From: Buxus sempervirens
Lineage: Eukaryota > Streptophyta > Magnoliopsida > Buxales > Buxaceae
Length of the DNA: 64,000 nucleotides
Reading direction: 5' to 3'
Assembly (NCBI GenBank): GCA_947561395.2
Contig: OX387192.1
Span: forward strand, 33,315,520 to 33,379,519
Both the position numbers and the translations under genes were made by a program. Positions 11,277 through 22,640 of this stretch are shown piece by piece. How positions within the stretch are numbered: the first letter of the stretch is position 1; the number at the start of each line of letters is the position of its first letter. Below the pieces are notes generated by a model. The model was not told the DNA's origin and ran no database searches. It saw only the letters and a list, made by a program, of their open reading frames with translations.

Positions 11277-11759
11277 GATTCTGGCATGCGATAATCACTG
11301 TCCGTGCGTTTTTCCCCCACTATTTAAAGCAAGATATGGCATCTTGACTTCGGAAAATCTGAATTCGATTGCTTTTCCAAAGAGTAGTGCTAAAAGACCA
11401 GTTGGAGTAACGGGTAGCTCAGGTGGGGCCGGAACGGGATTAGTGAGATACGTGGGAGCCACGTGCTAGTGGGGACATTGTTGGGCTCGTGCAGTTGGTA
11501 CCATCTTCGAGGTCTATGAAGAATTGCTTGATTCAAACCTTAAAAAGTAGCCAGCTATCAGATTGACGTGTGTGATACATTGCACTGGCCGGTTATATTG
11601 GCATGATGCAAAGTGCCTTCATCCAAGATTTATCGTTTTGGTGCTAATGTGCAGCAACAAAACTAGGATTTTTTTTATTTTTTTTATTTTTAAGGAAATT
11701 TGGACGACATGCCGCCTTGTTTCGTTGGCACGCCACCAAAAATCACCAGAAATGTAAAT
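11277..11759. other. Unassigned sequence, no gene seen
   Basis: Only short ORFs occur. It joins 10401-10588 once the retroposon is disregarded; ATGCCAAGAGCCATTCAG followed by GTAATC at about 10568-10592 resembles a tiny first exon and splice donor, but nothing downstream supports a gene. Confidence 0.4.
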
Positions 11760-12725
11760 AGACAAGTTTTCTCCTGCAAAACGCATCGCAAACTATAGAA
11801 AAAAAAATTAATCATTTTGACATGATGAATCAACAATAAACCATTTCTCCCAGGCTTGTTGGTTGCTTCCAACATCATTGGCTTCTACCTTGGTCACAAA
11901 AGGGCACAAACCACACATCTAAGAGAAGTATAGAAAATGTATACCAAAACAAGACAATCATATGAATCAATGAATAAATCTAATCATTTTGAGGCATTTG
12001 CATAAACAAGTATAACTCATAAACGCAGGCATGCACAAACAAATGTACAAGTGTATAACGCATTCGAACATATGCAAGGAATAGCTGTTGTGGAAGCATG
12101 TAGCTAATTTATGCATAATAGTCTCCCTCTCTTAATACCTCAACTGATTGTAGTGGGATGCAAGCTACGAGCTGAGCCACCGCACCAGCTCCATCTAGCC
12201 TACTCATGCTCAAAACCTGTCAAGTTGCTTAGCAAATTTAAAGTATCATGTGTACAAGATGGCAAGTTTGAATGAATTCAAAAAAAATTTAAGAACAAAA
12301 ACATTATTCCCACAACAGCTACAGTCAAGTCTCCCGCAACATGGCAGACAGGTAATGAGAACTCCAGTCAGAGGTTTTGTTTCATGATTGACCTTGGAAT
12401 ATTTGAAGGAACAACTATTCAAAAGTCTTTGATTATGGTTGGGATGCTACCTAACTTTGAACTCACAGCAGAGGTCTAGTATAACCTTGCAATAATTATA
12501 AAGTCTTGTGTAAGCTTTCAGTAACTAAAAAATTGGTTATCCATAATTAATCAAGATCACCATCGGTCTTATAATGTTATATGGCACCAAGGGGAGCCCA
12601 AAATTGGTAAATCATTGGAAGGCACTGGTCAAGCAGTTAGTAAGAACAGGGACAAATTGTAATTCAAAGAAATGGCAAGCAGTATCATTTTCACATTTAG
12701 AATATAGTTTCAGGTAGGAAATTGT
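11760..12725 (-). pseudogene. bHLH transcription factor 3' fragment, copy 1 (degraded)
   Basis: This is the sister copy of 13916-14940. One exon (12139-12216, 78 nt, between AG and GT) reads VLSMSRLDGAGAVAQLVACI.., the segment that follows helix 2 in plant bHLH proteins of the UNE12/LRL type. A terminal exon-like stretch (stop at 11808-11810) corresponds to that in copy 2 but differs at many residues; an in-frame TAG, or a splice acceptor, precedes its Met. The exon encoding the bHLH helix is missing because homology ends near 12720, where LINE sequence begins. Confidence 0.65.
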
Positions 12726-13110
12726 ATCTACCTTGGGAAGGATCCTTTTCAAATTGCATAAGTTCAGCTCTTCCCATATTTTAGAAGAATTATACTTATT
12801 ATTAGGCCTATAAACTCCTGATAAAACCAGCCCTTTTTTTGCTCTTGCCTTCCTCGAGTGCAACCGAGATTGAGTAGAGCCTTCCCAAGCTTTCTGAAGC
12901 ACAATTTTGAACTATCCCATGCAGTTATGATACCTCCCGCCATTCCTTTGGCTGATAGAGCCACCCATTTTACATCTTGCCTTCTCCAAATCTCTTCCAT
13001 TAGACTGTGATCAACCGTATTCAACTTGGATTCCTGCAGCATTATTAAATCTGGTGCCCAGGTAAATAAAGCCGCTTTAACTGCTGATCTTTTGTCCCTC
13101 ATATTTGACC
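12726..13110 (-). pseudogene. LINE endonuclease fragment
   Basis: Read on the minus strand it gives NMRDKRSAVKAALF, LIMLQESKL, then GGIITAW and VYRPNNKYN. These are the N-terminal AP-endonuclease motifs of plant L1-type ORF2. The Glu of QESK is present, but the GDFN and SDH motifs are not. Frames are broken after about 12870. It abuts bHLH copy 1. Confidence 0.8.
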
Positions 13111-13249
13111 CCCTAAGATAGAGAAGATATTGATGAAGATTTGGGTGTAAGCTAGCTGTCAGACTAATGCGCTGAAGAGTAATCACCAGATCATTACCAA
13201 AAAAAAGAGTAATCACCAGACATCACTAGACATCAACCCTACATAATTC
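13111..13249. repeat. Dispersed repeat, also at 36480-36600
   Basis: AGAAGATATTGA.., GCTAGCTGTCAGACTAA and CATCAACCCTACAT..AGGGATAGC also occur at about 36480-36600. The copy here carries an extra GAGTAATCACCAGA. Its origin is not recognised. Confidence 0.6.
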
Positions 13250-13915
13250 AAGGGATAGCCTATATAAAAATATAACCTACATATGCTTCATCCTTTAAAC
13301 AAGCCCTTGTACAAAGATTTTAGATCTTTATTGATATCATTACCCTATTCCAATATTCATCTATCAGCTTCAAATTTAACAATTGAATTGATTCCATATC
13401 ATGCAACGGTCTTACAATGAAAAATCTAATGTTCACGTCACTTAATTTCAGCCATGTTGCCAGAAATTTCTAGTGCAAACTTCTTCCCTCAAGCCAAGCA
13501 AGGTTCTTAGATTCTACTTCATAATGTTTTTTATCGTCCTGTTCCGCCACATTCAATTCCATTTCATAAAGTTATTTATCCATCCATTCCCTCAGTTGCA
13601 ATTCCCCTTTCTCTTCCAACTCATCAATCTTCTTGATCCGGGAAAGTTCCGCTTTATCTTCCTAAAGACTTCTTTATTCCATCTTTTGATTTCAACATTC
13701 AGAACTTTTAGCTCTCTGAAATGAAAATGGCCAGATGTCTCAAAGCACTGAAAACCAGACCACCATGCTTCAACCCTAGACAAAAAACTGCAGCATCCAA
13801 TGGCATATTAATATTATCAAATCTAAAGAGTTAAGCCATCCTGACATTCAAATATGATACATAATTTGACCGAATATGGGATTGGGTAATGGATATTCCT
13901 GCACCAAAGAAAATC
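13250..13915 (-). pseudogene. Degraded LINE ORF2 linker fragment (reference copy)
   Basis: The minus strand reads LFRFDN.., then VEAWWSGFQ and VLNVEIKRWNKEVFRKIK, the region between endonuclease and reverse transcriptase in plant LINEs. The same sequence occurs in two pieces at 46010-46566 and 50233-50345, with LINE L inserted between them. Its placement upstream of the 12726-13110 endonuclease fragment is out of order for one element, so the two are separate insertions. Confidence 0.7.
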
Positions 13916-15150
13916 GTTCCTCCTGCAAAACGCATTGCAAACTTAAAAAAATAAAATAAAATAAAAAATAAATTTAATCATTCTGACATGATGAATCAAT
14001 AATAAACCATTTCTCCCAGGCTTGCTGGTTGCGTCCACCATCAGTGGCTTCTACCTCGGCCACAAAAGGGCACAAACCATACATGCGAGAGAAGTATAGA
14101 AAAGGTATAGCAGAACAAGACAATCATATGAATCAATGAATAAATTTAATCATTTTTAGGCATTTACATAAACACATATATAACTCATAAATGCATGCAT
14201 GCACAAACAAATGTGCAAGTGTATAATGCATTTGACTGCAAAATTCTGCCCACGTTGTTATTGAAATGATGAATCAATAATAAACCAGAACAATTGACGA
14301 CCATATGCAAGAAATAGTTGTTATGGAAGCATGTAGCTAATTTATGCATAATAGTCTTCCACTCTTAATACCTCAACTGATCGTAGTGGGATGCCAGCTA
14401 TGAGCTGAGCTACCGCACCAGCTCCACAGAGCCTACTCATGCTCAAAACCTGTCAAGTTGATTAGCAAATCTAACGTATCATGTGTACAAGATGATGAGT
14501 TTGAATGAGCTCAAAAAAATTAGTCCCACAACAGCTACAGTCAAGTTTTCCATAACATGGCAGACAGGTATTTAGAACTGCAGCCAGAGGCTTTGTTTCA
14601 TGATTGACATTGGAATATTTGAAGGAACAACTATTCAAAAGTCCATGATTATGGTCGGAATGCTACCCAGCTTTGAACTCACAGCAGAAGTCTAGTATAA
14701 CCTTGCAATATTTATAAATAGTCTTGTATAACCTTTCAATAACTAAAAAAATGGTTATCCATATTTAGTCAAGACCACCATCAGTCCTATAATGTTATAT
14801 GGGACCACGGGGAGCCCAAAAATTGTTAAAAAATTGGAAGACACTGGTCAAGCAGTTAGTAAGAACAGGGTACAAATTTTAATTCAAAGAAATGGAAAGA
14901 AAGTATTACTCACACATTTAGATATATAGTTTCAGGTAGGAACTCGTAATCTAAATTGACAAACACTATGTATATATCCTTATCAGGAACATGAACATAC
15001 TTGACACTTGATTAAGATTACAAAAGTAGTAGCTACTTGATGACTACTGAACTCCAAACTGGAAATCATTATACCTTGACTTGGAGCCTTAAGAATTTTA
15101 CATAATCCACAATTTCATCAAGCTTGGCTGCTTTTTGTGCAAAAGAATCA
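13916..15150 (-). pseudogene. bHLH transcription factor 3' fragment, copy 2
   Basis: Three exon-like blocks are visible on the minus strand. One (about 15075-15140) reads LDEIVDYVKFLRLQVK and ends at CAAG/GTATA; it is helix 2 of a bHLH domain. The next (14372-14449, between ACAG and GTATT) reads VLSMSRLCGAGAVAQLIAGI... The last (about 13974-14085) reads MYGLCPFVAEVEATDGG..WEKWFIIDS and ends in TAA. The first two match UNE12/LRL-type bHLH factors, DNA-binding regulators of development. The final exon does not resemble the usual C-terminus of that group. The basic region and helix 1 are absent, so the gene is a fragment. Exon b is better preserved than in copy 1. Confidence 0.7.
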
Positions 15151-15776
15151 AATATGTCAATGGATGAGGGTGAAATTATCATTGTAAATTTTATGTTTAA
15201 CTTTTATACTTTTAATATTGTTAATGGGTCATGTTTCGCAATAAAAAGATGCACACAGCACAGTCTTGAGTAACAGGAACATGACTGCACAGACCTATGG
15301 TTATTATTATCTATTTTCTCCTGAAAATGACAAACCCTAATAGAACTGATTGAAATTAACTACATCCTTTACTTATGCATATAAATGGTAGTTGTAAACT
15401 CCAAAATTTGCAAAAAAAAAAAAAAAAAATGAAGGCATTCAAATCCAATCCACTATAAACATTTGAACCACCAACGAACGAAGTGACTGCCATAGCATCA
15501 GTTTCACCTTCCCAAATACAAGTCTTTTGTGCCCCAATGTTCACAGATTAGCTAGGCATGCATGTCAGCAGACAAACCCCTTCCACTTGAACATCACGTT
15601 TAAATAACAACCCCACGTTTATAGCCAAATTATTGACCTCTGGAGAACCCATAGTGACCATAAATTACTAGCTAGAGAGGTTCCATCAGCAGTATATTCT
15701 GGCAATGGATCATCTTACCTACTTGCATTCCAGCATATTAATCTCTCACAAAATCGACAACAGTGAACTGACATAA
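15151..15776. other. Unassigned sequence, no gene seen
   Basis: It contains an A18 run near 15413 and short ORFs only. It ends at the GTATG target site of gypsy element A. Confidence 0.5.
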
Positions 15777-15781
15777 GTATG

Positions 15782-16277
15782 TGATGGGTTACCAGGCGAC
15801 AGCAAACCTCCAGTGCGCTTCACGTACACAAGGAGAGGAAGAGCAACCACCTCAAGCGTTGAAGGATCAGACCCCATGGCCCAAGATATGACTCATGTGA
15901 AGATGAAGTGATGCTGAGTTGGAGATTAATCAAGTGGAGCTGAGTTACTTAGAAATTAGTTAGTATAGCAGTAGGTGATGATGACTTGGGACGTGGACAG
16001 TGTTTGTTAGAGAAAATGAGTGACGAGCAAACAGAAATAGGGAGAGGGAGGAGAGAGAGAGAGGCATGTAATTTGTATGAGCTGAAATTGGGAGAGAGGA
16101 GGACTCTTGAATTTCCTCCATTAATGTAATATGTTTGTCTACAAGTCAATACAGTTTTACAGTTATCTTCATCTTATCTGTTCTACTCTTCTCTATCTTC
16201 CTTTGTCTTCTCGTCCAATTCTGCTGTGAGTCACTGGAGGAGGCTTTGCTTGAGGAGCTGAAATAAAGAACTCATCA
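15782..16277 (+). repeat. 5' LTR of gypsy A
   Basis: 496 bp. It differs from the 3' LTR by about ten substitutions in ~430 aligned bases, a 4-bp GA-repeat indel and a 59-bp segment missing from the 3' LTR. The first ~120 bp encode the C-terminal end of pol (PPVRFTYTRRGRA.. in the 3' copy). Confidence 0.95.
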
Positions 16278-16279
16278 AT

Positions 16280-16292
16280 TTGGTATCAGAGC
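16280..16292 (+). other. Primer-binding site of gypsy A
   Basis: TTGGTATCAGAGC, two bases after the 5' LTR, is complementary to the 3' end of initiator tRNA-Met, the common primer of plant gypsy elements. Confidence 0.9.
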
Positions 16293-16308
16293 CCAGATCG
16301 GTTGTGGA

Positions 16309-17922
16309 TAATGCCAGCGACGCGAATGGAAGCGAGACTAGAAAAGGTGGAGGAGACACTACTGGTGTTGGAGGAAAGACTCACTAATTTGTCAACGACC
16401 GTTGAAACGCTAACCCAAAAAATTGATGAGGGATTTTGAGCAGTTTTGAGGCTTCGAAATTTAGGCGATTGACTGCACGCAGAATCGAGCAAAGCTCGCT
16501 CAACCATGGCGACCCCTGAACAGGAAGGGATGGGTAGTAGGGAAGGAGAACTGGGTCGAGTGAACCCAGTTAATTGGGAGAGCCCGCACCGTAAGTTAGA
16601 GTTACCTGTTTTCTCTGGAACCGACCCGGATTCATGGTTGTTTCAAGCAAAACGTTACTTCTGCCTCAACAGCCTGTCGGAGAAGGAGAAGATACAGGTG
16701 GCTGGCGTGTGCTTCGAAGGCGTCGCGCTATCGTGGTATCAATGGGAGGAATCCCGGCGGCCAATGGCGACATGGCTTCACCTGAAGAACCAACTCCTTT
16801 AGTGGTTTAGAGAGAGATACCCAACTCGGATCGCTACAACAGATGTTCTTCTCAGTCAAGCAAACAGGGAAGGTATCGGAATACAAAGAACAATTCGAGG
16901 TGTTGTTGTTCTCTCTAAAACACTTGGATGAGGAAACCCTAGCTGCTGTTTTTGTCAATGGATTGGAGGAGACGATATAGGCGGAGCTCATGATGTCGAA
17001 TCCCAAGGGTCTGCAAGCTATGATGGATTTTGCGCAAAGGATAGAGGATCAGAACCTGTTCTTGTGGCAAGTTAGAGACAAAGAGAGGCATCGGCCTGGA
17101 CGAGCGGCAGCGGTGTACCCCCTTCGACATGAGACTCACGCCGTAAAGTGGATTCCACCCAGAGCTGCTCCCACAGCCTCGACGACCAACTCCCCCACGG
17201 ATCGACCACCCTTCAAGCGCCTAACAGGAGCCGAGATTCAAGCTAAGCACGATAGGGGATTGTGCTTTAAATGTGACGAGAAGTATCACATTGGACACCA
17301 TTGCCGCAACAAGGACTTGCAGGTATTGGTGGTGAATGAGGAAGAAGGGGAAAATAAAGAAACAAAAGAAGAAACCGACGAGGAAGAAGAAGGAAAAGGG
17401 GGGGGGGGGGGGGAAGAATTAACTCAGGTAAACCGCATCGAGCTGTCTCTCAACTCGGTGGTGGGATTGACTGAGCCACGGACTATGAAACTCAAAGGAT
17501 TGGTTGGAGCGAGAGAAGTGGTGGTGTTGATTGACAGCGGAGCAACTCATAATTTCATCTCCATGGAGTTGGTGAAGGAACTGCGACTACCCATCTTAGA
17601 AACTGCCAGTTATGGTGTGATGATGGGTATAGGAGGTGTTGTGAAAGGATGCAGAGTTTGCAAGGCCGTAATAGTGACGCTGCAGACACTTACAGTGGTG
17701 GAGGATTACCTCCTTCTTGAATTGGGGAGTTCGGATCTTATTTTGGGCGTTCAATGGTTGGCGTCGTTGGGCAATATCCAATTCAATTGGTAGAAGTTGA
17801 TGATGAAGTTCAGGTTGGGCAATTCCAATGTGTTGTTACAAGGAGATCCTAGCTTGAGCAAAACACCAGCATACTTACAGTTGCTGATGAAGACGTTACG
17901 ACATGGGAATCACGGCTAGGCA
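16309..17922 (+). pseudogene. Gypsy A gag and protease (broken)
   Basis: Gag begins MPATRMEARLEKVEETL (predicted coiled coil) and hits a stop near 16437. A second frame gives the capsid-like domain (LELPVFSGTDPDSWLFQAKR.., 16506-16802) and a third (16990-17793) gives the zinc knuckle CFKCDEKYHIGHHC (CX2CX4HX4C, 17263-17304) and the aspartic protease motif VVLIDSGATHNFIS (Asp at 17533-17535). A run of 16 G at 17398-17413 encodes a glycine stretch between them. At least one frameshift separates capsid from knuckle, so no functional polyprotein is possible. Confidence 0.9.
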
Positions 17923-19341
17923 GTGGAGCTGGGGCCACTAGTAACGACCCATGAGGGAGGCAACCAAAGGGGGTGTGAGCCTACCCCAACAGCAAGAGTT
18001 CTGGGAGATGCAGTACTGGAGCCTATACAAGAATTGATCGCCACTTTTCATGATGTATTTCAAGGTACCTCCGGCTTGAGAACAAGACCATGCAATCAAT
18101 TTGAGGGAAGGAACAGGGCCGACCAATGTGAGGCCTTACTGGTACCCTTATGCCCAGAAGAATGAGCTTGAACGTTTAGTGGCCAAGATGCTTGCAGCAG
18201 GGGTGATACAACCAAGCTCTAGTCCTTTTTCTAGCCCAGTTCTATTGGTTAAGAAGAAGGACGGAAGCTGGCACTTCCGTGTGGGTTACAAGGCATTAAA
18301 TAAAGCGATGGTGCCTGACCGTTTTCCAATTCCAGCAATAGACGAATTACTAGGTGAGTTGAACGGAGCCAAGTATTTCTCCAAGTTGGATTTGAAGTCA
18401 GGATACCATCAGATCAGGGTGCAGGCAGAAGACATCCCGAAAACGGCTTTTCGCACACATGAAGGACACTACGAGTTCTTGGTCATGCCGTTTGGTCTCA
18501 CAAATGCTCCGGCGACCTTCCAAGCCTTGATGAACTCCGTATTTAAAGGGCTGCTTAGAAGGTCAGTACTTGTTTTTTTTTGATGATATACTAATTTATA
18601 GCCTTTCCTTGGCAGCCTATCAGCAACATTTATGGGAGGTGCTTTCCATCTTACAAAGCCAAGAGCTATTTGCCAACCCAAAAAAATGTCTGTTCTGCCA
18701 GACAATTAGAATATCTCGGGCACTTGATCTCTGCTAAAGGAGTGCAGGCTAATCCAGACAAGATCAAGGTTATGGTGCAGTCATGGTTCAAAGTATCATA
18801 TCGACGTGCCGTATCGGACGATCCAAAAATGGAAACGTATTGACGATACGCACAGATACGCACTAAGATGGTGGATACATGAAACAAAACATATCTAGAT
18901 AGAAAGATAAGTCAAAAATATAACAAATAAACATGTTTCTGATATCATAGGTCTACACAAAGAATATTTATGTATTATGGAAACAAATCAACATATATAC
19001 AAAAAGACTTTAAGAAATTTAATAAAAAATAAATAAAAGCCATAATATGTTAAATAAACAAATAAATAGAGTAAGAAAGGTTATTGTGCATACCAATTTA
19101 AAATTTAATATTAGAGTAATAATTATGATATATTATTATTAATAATTTCAAGGAATATATTATTAATAATAAATGTATATATACGTGTTTGTAAATAATA
19201 AAAAAATATTTTTTACAATTATTTATGTAGATTAAATATAATTATCTAATACTATATTATATATGTGTGTACATAAGAATAAAATTTGTTGAACTTTTTA
19301 CCATTCAAATATTTTTTTTGTATATAAAATATAATTTTCTA

Positions 19342-19385
<44 letters not shown>

Positions 19386-19629
19386 TATTTATAATTTTTC
19401 AATTATTTTATATATATTTATAATTAATTTTGTCTTTACATATAAAATATAACATTTAATATAGAAAACATTTTTATAAGTTTTATTCAAGTCGACTTGT
19501 ATAGAAAACATTTTTCAAGTCGACTTGAAGTCTGACTTGTATAAAAAACATTTTTATAAGTTTTATAGAAGTCAACTTGTATACTTCCCAAAACAAACAT
19601 AAAATTCAAGTCGACTTCAACTCCGGAGG

Positions 19630-19771
19630 AAGTGGCGACTTCATTCGAGGAAACAGAGGAGAAGGGCGACTCCATTCGAGGAGAAGTGGTGACTCCATTC
19701 GAGGAAACAGAGGAGAAGGGTGACTCCATTCGAGGAGGAGAAGTGGCGATTCCATTCGAGGAAACAGAGGA
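19630..19771 (+). repeat. Tandem ~55-bp repeat inside the hAT element
   Basis: About 2.5 copies of a unit containing CATTCGAGGAAACAGAGGAG and GGCGACTCCATTCGAGGAG. It stays open in one frame ([13 protein letters not shown] repeated), but the frame runs into a simple CT tract, so I do not call a gene. Confidence 0.75.
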
Positions 19772-19806
19772 GGCGAACGCGGCAAAACCAGGTACGCCAC
19801 CATCCC

Positions 19807-20150
19807 TTTGCTCTCTTTCTCTCTCTCCCTCCGTTATGCTCTCTCTCTCCCTTTTCTGCTGTCTTTCTCTCTTTCTCGCTCTCTCTCTCTCTCTCGTTCC
19901 CTTTCTCTCGCTGTCGCTCGTTCTCTCTGTCTCTAGCTCTTTCTCTCTCCCTCTTTATCTTTCGCTATCTCTCGTTCCCTTTCTCTCGCTCTCGCTCGCT
20001 CTCTCTCGCTGTCTGTCTCCTCCTCTCCCTCTGTCTCTTACTCTCTCTCGGTCTCCCTCCCTTTCTCTCGCTCTTTGTCTCTCTCTCTCTCTCTCTCTCT
20101 CTCCCGTTCTCTTTCCCTCGCTCTCTTTCGCTGTTTCTATTGTCATTCTC
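19807..20150 (+). repeat. ~340-bp polypyrimidine (CT-rich) tract
   Basis: Almost uninterrupted CTCTCT/CTTTCT sequence. The long ORFs over it (Ser/Leu-rich in two frames) are composition artefacts. Such tracts can adopt triplex structure in vitro; no role is implied. Confidence 0.9.
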
Positions 20151-20990
20151 TTGTTTTAAAATTGTATCGAGCGATACACGAAACTATATGGTGTATTGTG
20201 CCGTTAGGCACGATACACGAAACGTATCGTGCGTATCGCACGATACGGCACGATACTTCGAACCATGGGTGCAGTGGCCGGCCCCTAGAAACCCCAAAGA
20301 ACTTCGTGGTTTCTTGGGCCTCACCGGCTATTATAGACGGTTTGTGCAAAAGTATGGACACATAGCAGCTCCACTTACTTAGTTATTGCAGAAGGATTCT
20401 TTTATTTGGACTCCGGAAGCCATAGCAGCCGTTCAACGACTCAAAAACGCTATGGTATTCGTTCCTGTATTGGCTCTTCCTAACTTCAATGAGGTCTTTG
20501 TTATTGAAACCGATGCATCTAGAGTAGGGGTAGGGGCAGTGTTGAGCCAACATAAAAGACCAATTGCATTTTTTAGCTAGGCGTTCTCACCTCGTGCCCG
20601 CCAAGAATCAGTCTATGAAAGGGAGTTGATGGCAATCGTCTTTGCTGTACAGAAGTGGCATCACTATTTACTTGGTCAACATTTCATCATCCATACTGAT
20701 CAAAAGAGCCTAAAGCATCTCCTGGAACAGTGAGTGATCACCCCAGATTGCCAAAAATGGCTGATCAAGCTCATGGGTTTTAGCTTTGAAATCAATTATA
20801 AGCCTGGGGGAGAAAACAAAGTAGCTGATGCCTTGTCTTGAGTTACACCAATAGTGGAGTTAGGATTGCTAACGATCCCACACATATTGAATTTGGCAGA
20901 AATAGCGGCTGAAGTTGATCAAGGCAGCACTCTAGTAGCAATCAAGACTGCCTTACTCTCCAATCAGCAAGCCAAACCAGGGTGAGCAAT

Positions 20991-22640
20991 AATCCAAGGA
21001 CAGTTACGCTACAAGAACCGCCTCGTTATATCTAAAGGATCTTCCTCCATTCCTGTGCTACTGGCAGAATTCCATGAGCCCTGTAGGAGGACATGCCGGA
21101 TACCTTAAAACTTATAAAAGGATATCCAAAGAACTATTTTGGATGGGAATGAAGAAGGATGTTATGGAGTATGTGACCAAGTGTGAGGTTTTTCAAAGAA
21201 ATAAATATTTAGCACTGGCTCCAGCAAGTCTATTGCAAACCTTACCCGTACCAAATTCAATTTGGGATGATGTCACGATGGATTTTATCGAAGGATTGCC
21301 AAAGTCATTGGGTTTCGACACTATATTGGTGGTCGTCGACAGACTTAGCAAGTACAGCCACTTCATTCCGTTGAAACACCCATTTTCAGCACCTACAGTA
21401 GCCGAACACTTCATTCAGCATGTGGTTAAACTTCATGGATTTCCACGCTCAATCGTCTCAGATTGAGACAAGATTTTCCTAAGCAAATTCTGGTCTGAAA
21501 TGTTTAAGATGCAGGGAACAGCACTACATCGAAGCATCGCTTATCACCCCCAAACAGATGGGCAAAGTGAAGTAGTCAACCGATGTTTGGAGACGTATAT
21601 CCGATGTTTCGCAAGCTCCCAACCTTAGACGTGTATCAAGTGGTTACCGTGGGCAAAATTCTGGTATAATACCTCATTCCATACTTCCACCAAGCTAACT
21701 CCTTTTCAGATCGTGTACGGAAGAGAACCAGCACCTATCATTCGATATGGATAGTCCACTACGGTAAAGTTCTCAGTGGAACAGCAGCTGCAACAAAGAG
21801 ATTTGATGTTGGAAGAACTCAAAGAACAGTTGCCAATCGCTCAAAATCGGATGAAGAAGATGGTTGACCGTCATAGAAGGGATGTCATTTTTGAAGAGGG
21901 AGATCAGGTGTATCTTAAACTCAGACCATATAGACAGAAATCTATGGCTAAAAGGGTGAACGAGAAGCTGTCTCCGCGTTATTTCGGACCCTACACCATC
22001 AGCAAACGAGTCGGTCAGGTTGCTTATAAACTAGATCTTCCTCCTACAGCAAACATCCACCCGGTCTTTCATGTTTCCCAACTCCTGAAAGCCCTGGGAA
22101 CAGCTACAATTAGTCAACCACTACCACCTACAATGTCGGCTGAGTTGGAATCAAGGTTTTAAGTATCGGCCGATACCGAGAAGTATCGGCCGATACGTAT
22201 CGGTATCGCCATAAGGCGATACAACTCGGTATCGGTCAGTATCGGTCGGTATCGGCTGATACAACTCGGTATCGGGCTAGACCGATACCAAACTCGATAC
22301 CGAGTTTTTAAACCTTGGTTGGAATGGCGAGTGGACCAGCACAAGTAATGGGCGTGCGCCTAGGCCAACTACTTCAACAGCCATCTATAGAGGTGTTAAT
22401 ACAGTGGAAAGGATTGCCAGAGTTTGAAGCTTCATGGGAACCATATGACTCCATTAATCAGCAATTTCCCCATTTCCACCTTGAGGACAAGGTGCTTAAA
22501 TTGGCCGGGAGTAATGATGGATTACCAGGGGACAGCAAACCTCCAGTGCGCTTCACGTACACAAGGAGAGGAAGAGCAACCACCTCAAGCGTTGAAGGAT
22601 CAGACCCCATGGCCCAAGATATGACTCACGTGAAGATGAA
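20991..22640 (+). pseudogene. Gypsy A integrase and chromodomain-like tail (broken)
   Basis: It starts with the zinc-binding region (GGHAGYLKTYKRISKELFW, then KCEVFQRNKY, where the CxxC motif is altered), then the integrase core (MDFIEGLPKSLGFDTILVV; IVSD then a stop; [16 protein letters not shown]). C-terminal sequence GDQVYLKLRPYRQKSM is followed by FHVSQLLKALG and, after the small hAT insertion, VLIQWKGLPEFEASWEPYDS, a chromodomain-like motif used by chromoviruses for targeting. Stops and the insertion inactivate it. The last codons lie inside the 3' LTR. Confidence 0.9.
22152..22317. mobile_element. hAT-type MITE, 166 bp, GTATCG-rich
   Basis: The ends CAAGGTTTTAAG and ..TTTTTAAACCTTG are inverted repeats. 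The perfect 8-bp duplication GTTGGAAT flanks it (22144-22151, 22318-22325). The interior is almost entirely GTATCGG/CCGATAC palindromes. It interrupts gypsy A pol. The same family is at 36972-43988. Confidence 0.9.

Larger units (their letters stand above)
18782..20267. mobile_element. Non-autonomous hAT-type element, 1486 bp
   Basis: The ends are CATGGTTCAAAGTATC and its near-perfect inverse GATACTTCGAACCATG. They are flanked by the perfect 8-bp duplication GGTGCAGT (18774-18781, 20268-20275). Eight-bp duplications and C-A..T-G short TIRs fit hAT. Both ends are packed with GTATCG/CGATAC and GTGCGTATC-type palindromes, likely subterminal binding sites by analogy. Inside are AT-rich sequence, a (TA)n tract near 19349-19378, tandem repeats and a long CT-rich tract. 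No transposase is seen. Confidence 0.85.
17923..20990 (+). pseudogene. Gypsy A reverse transcriptase and RNase H, split by a hAT element
   Basis: RT begins around 18101 ([46 protein letters not shown]). An expanded T run at 18572-18581 shifts the frame just before the DDILIYS catalytic motif. The hAT element at 18782-20267 splits the gene; the rest resumes at 20275 with [20 protein letters not shown] and continues to RNase H ([16 protein letters not shown], 20500-20550). Further stops occur near 20380, 20578, 20731 and 20840. Confidence 0.9.

Noticed and set aside
16280..16292. tRNA gene
   Set aside because: Only the 13-nt primer complement is present, with no cloverleaf or box A/B.
19632..20382. 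Two long overlapping plus-strand ORFs (175 and 220 codons)
   Set aside because: They translate a CT-rich simple repeat into Ser/Leu strings in two frames; composition artefact inside a hAT element.
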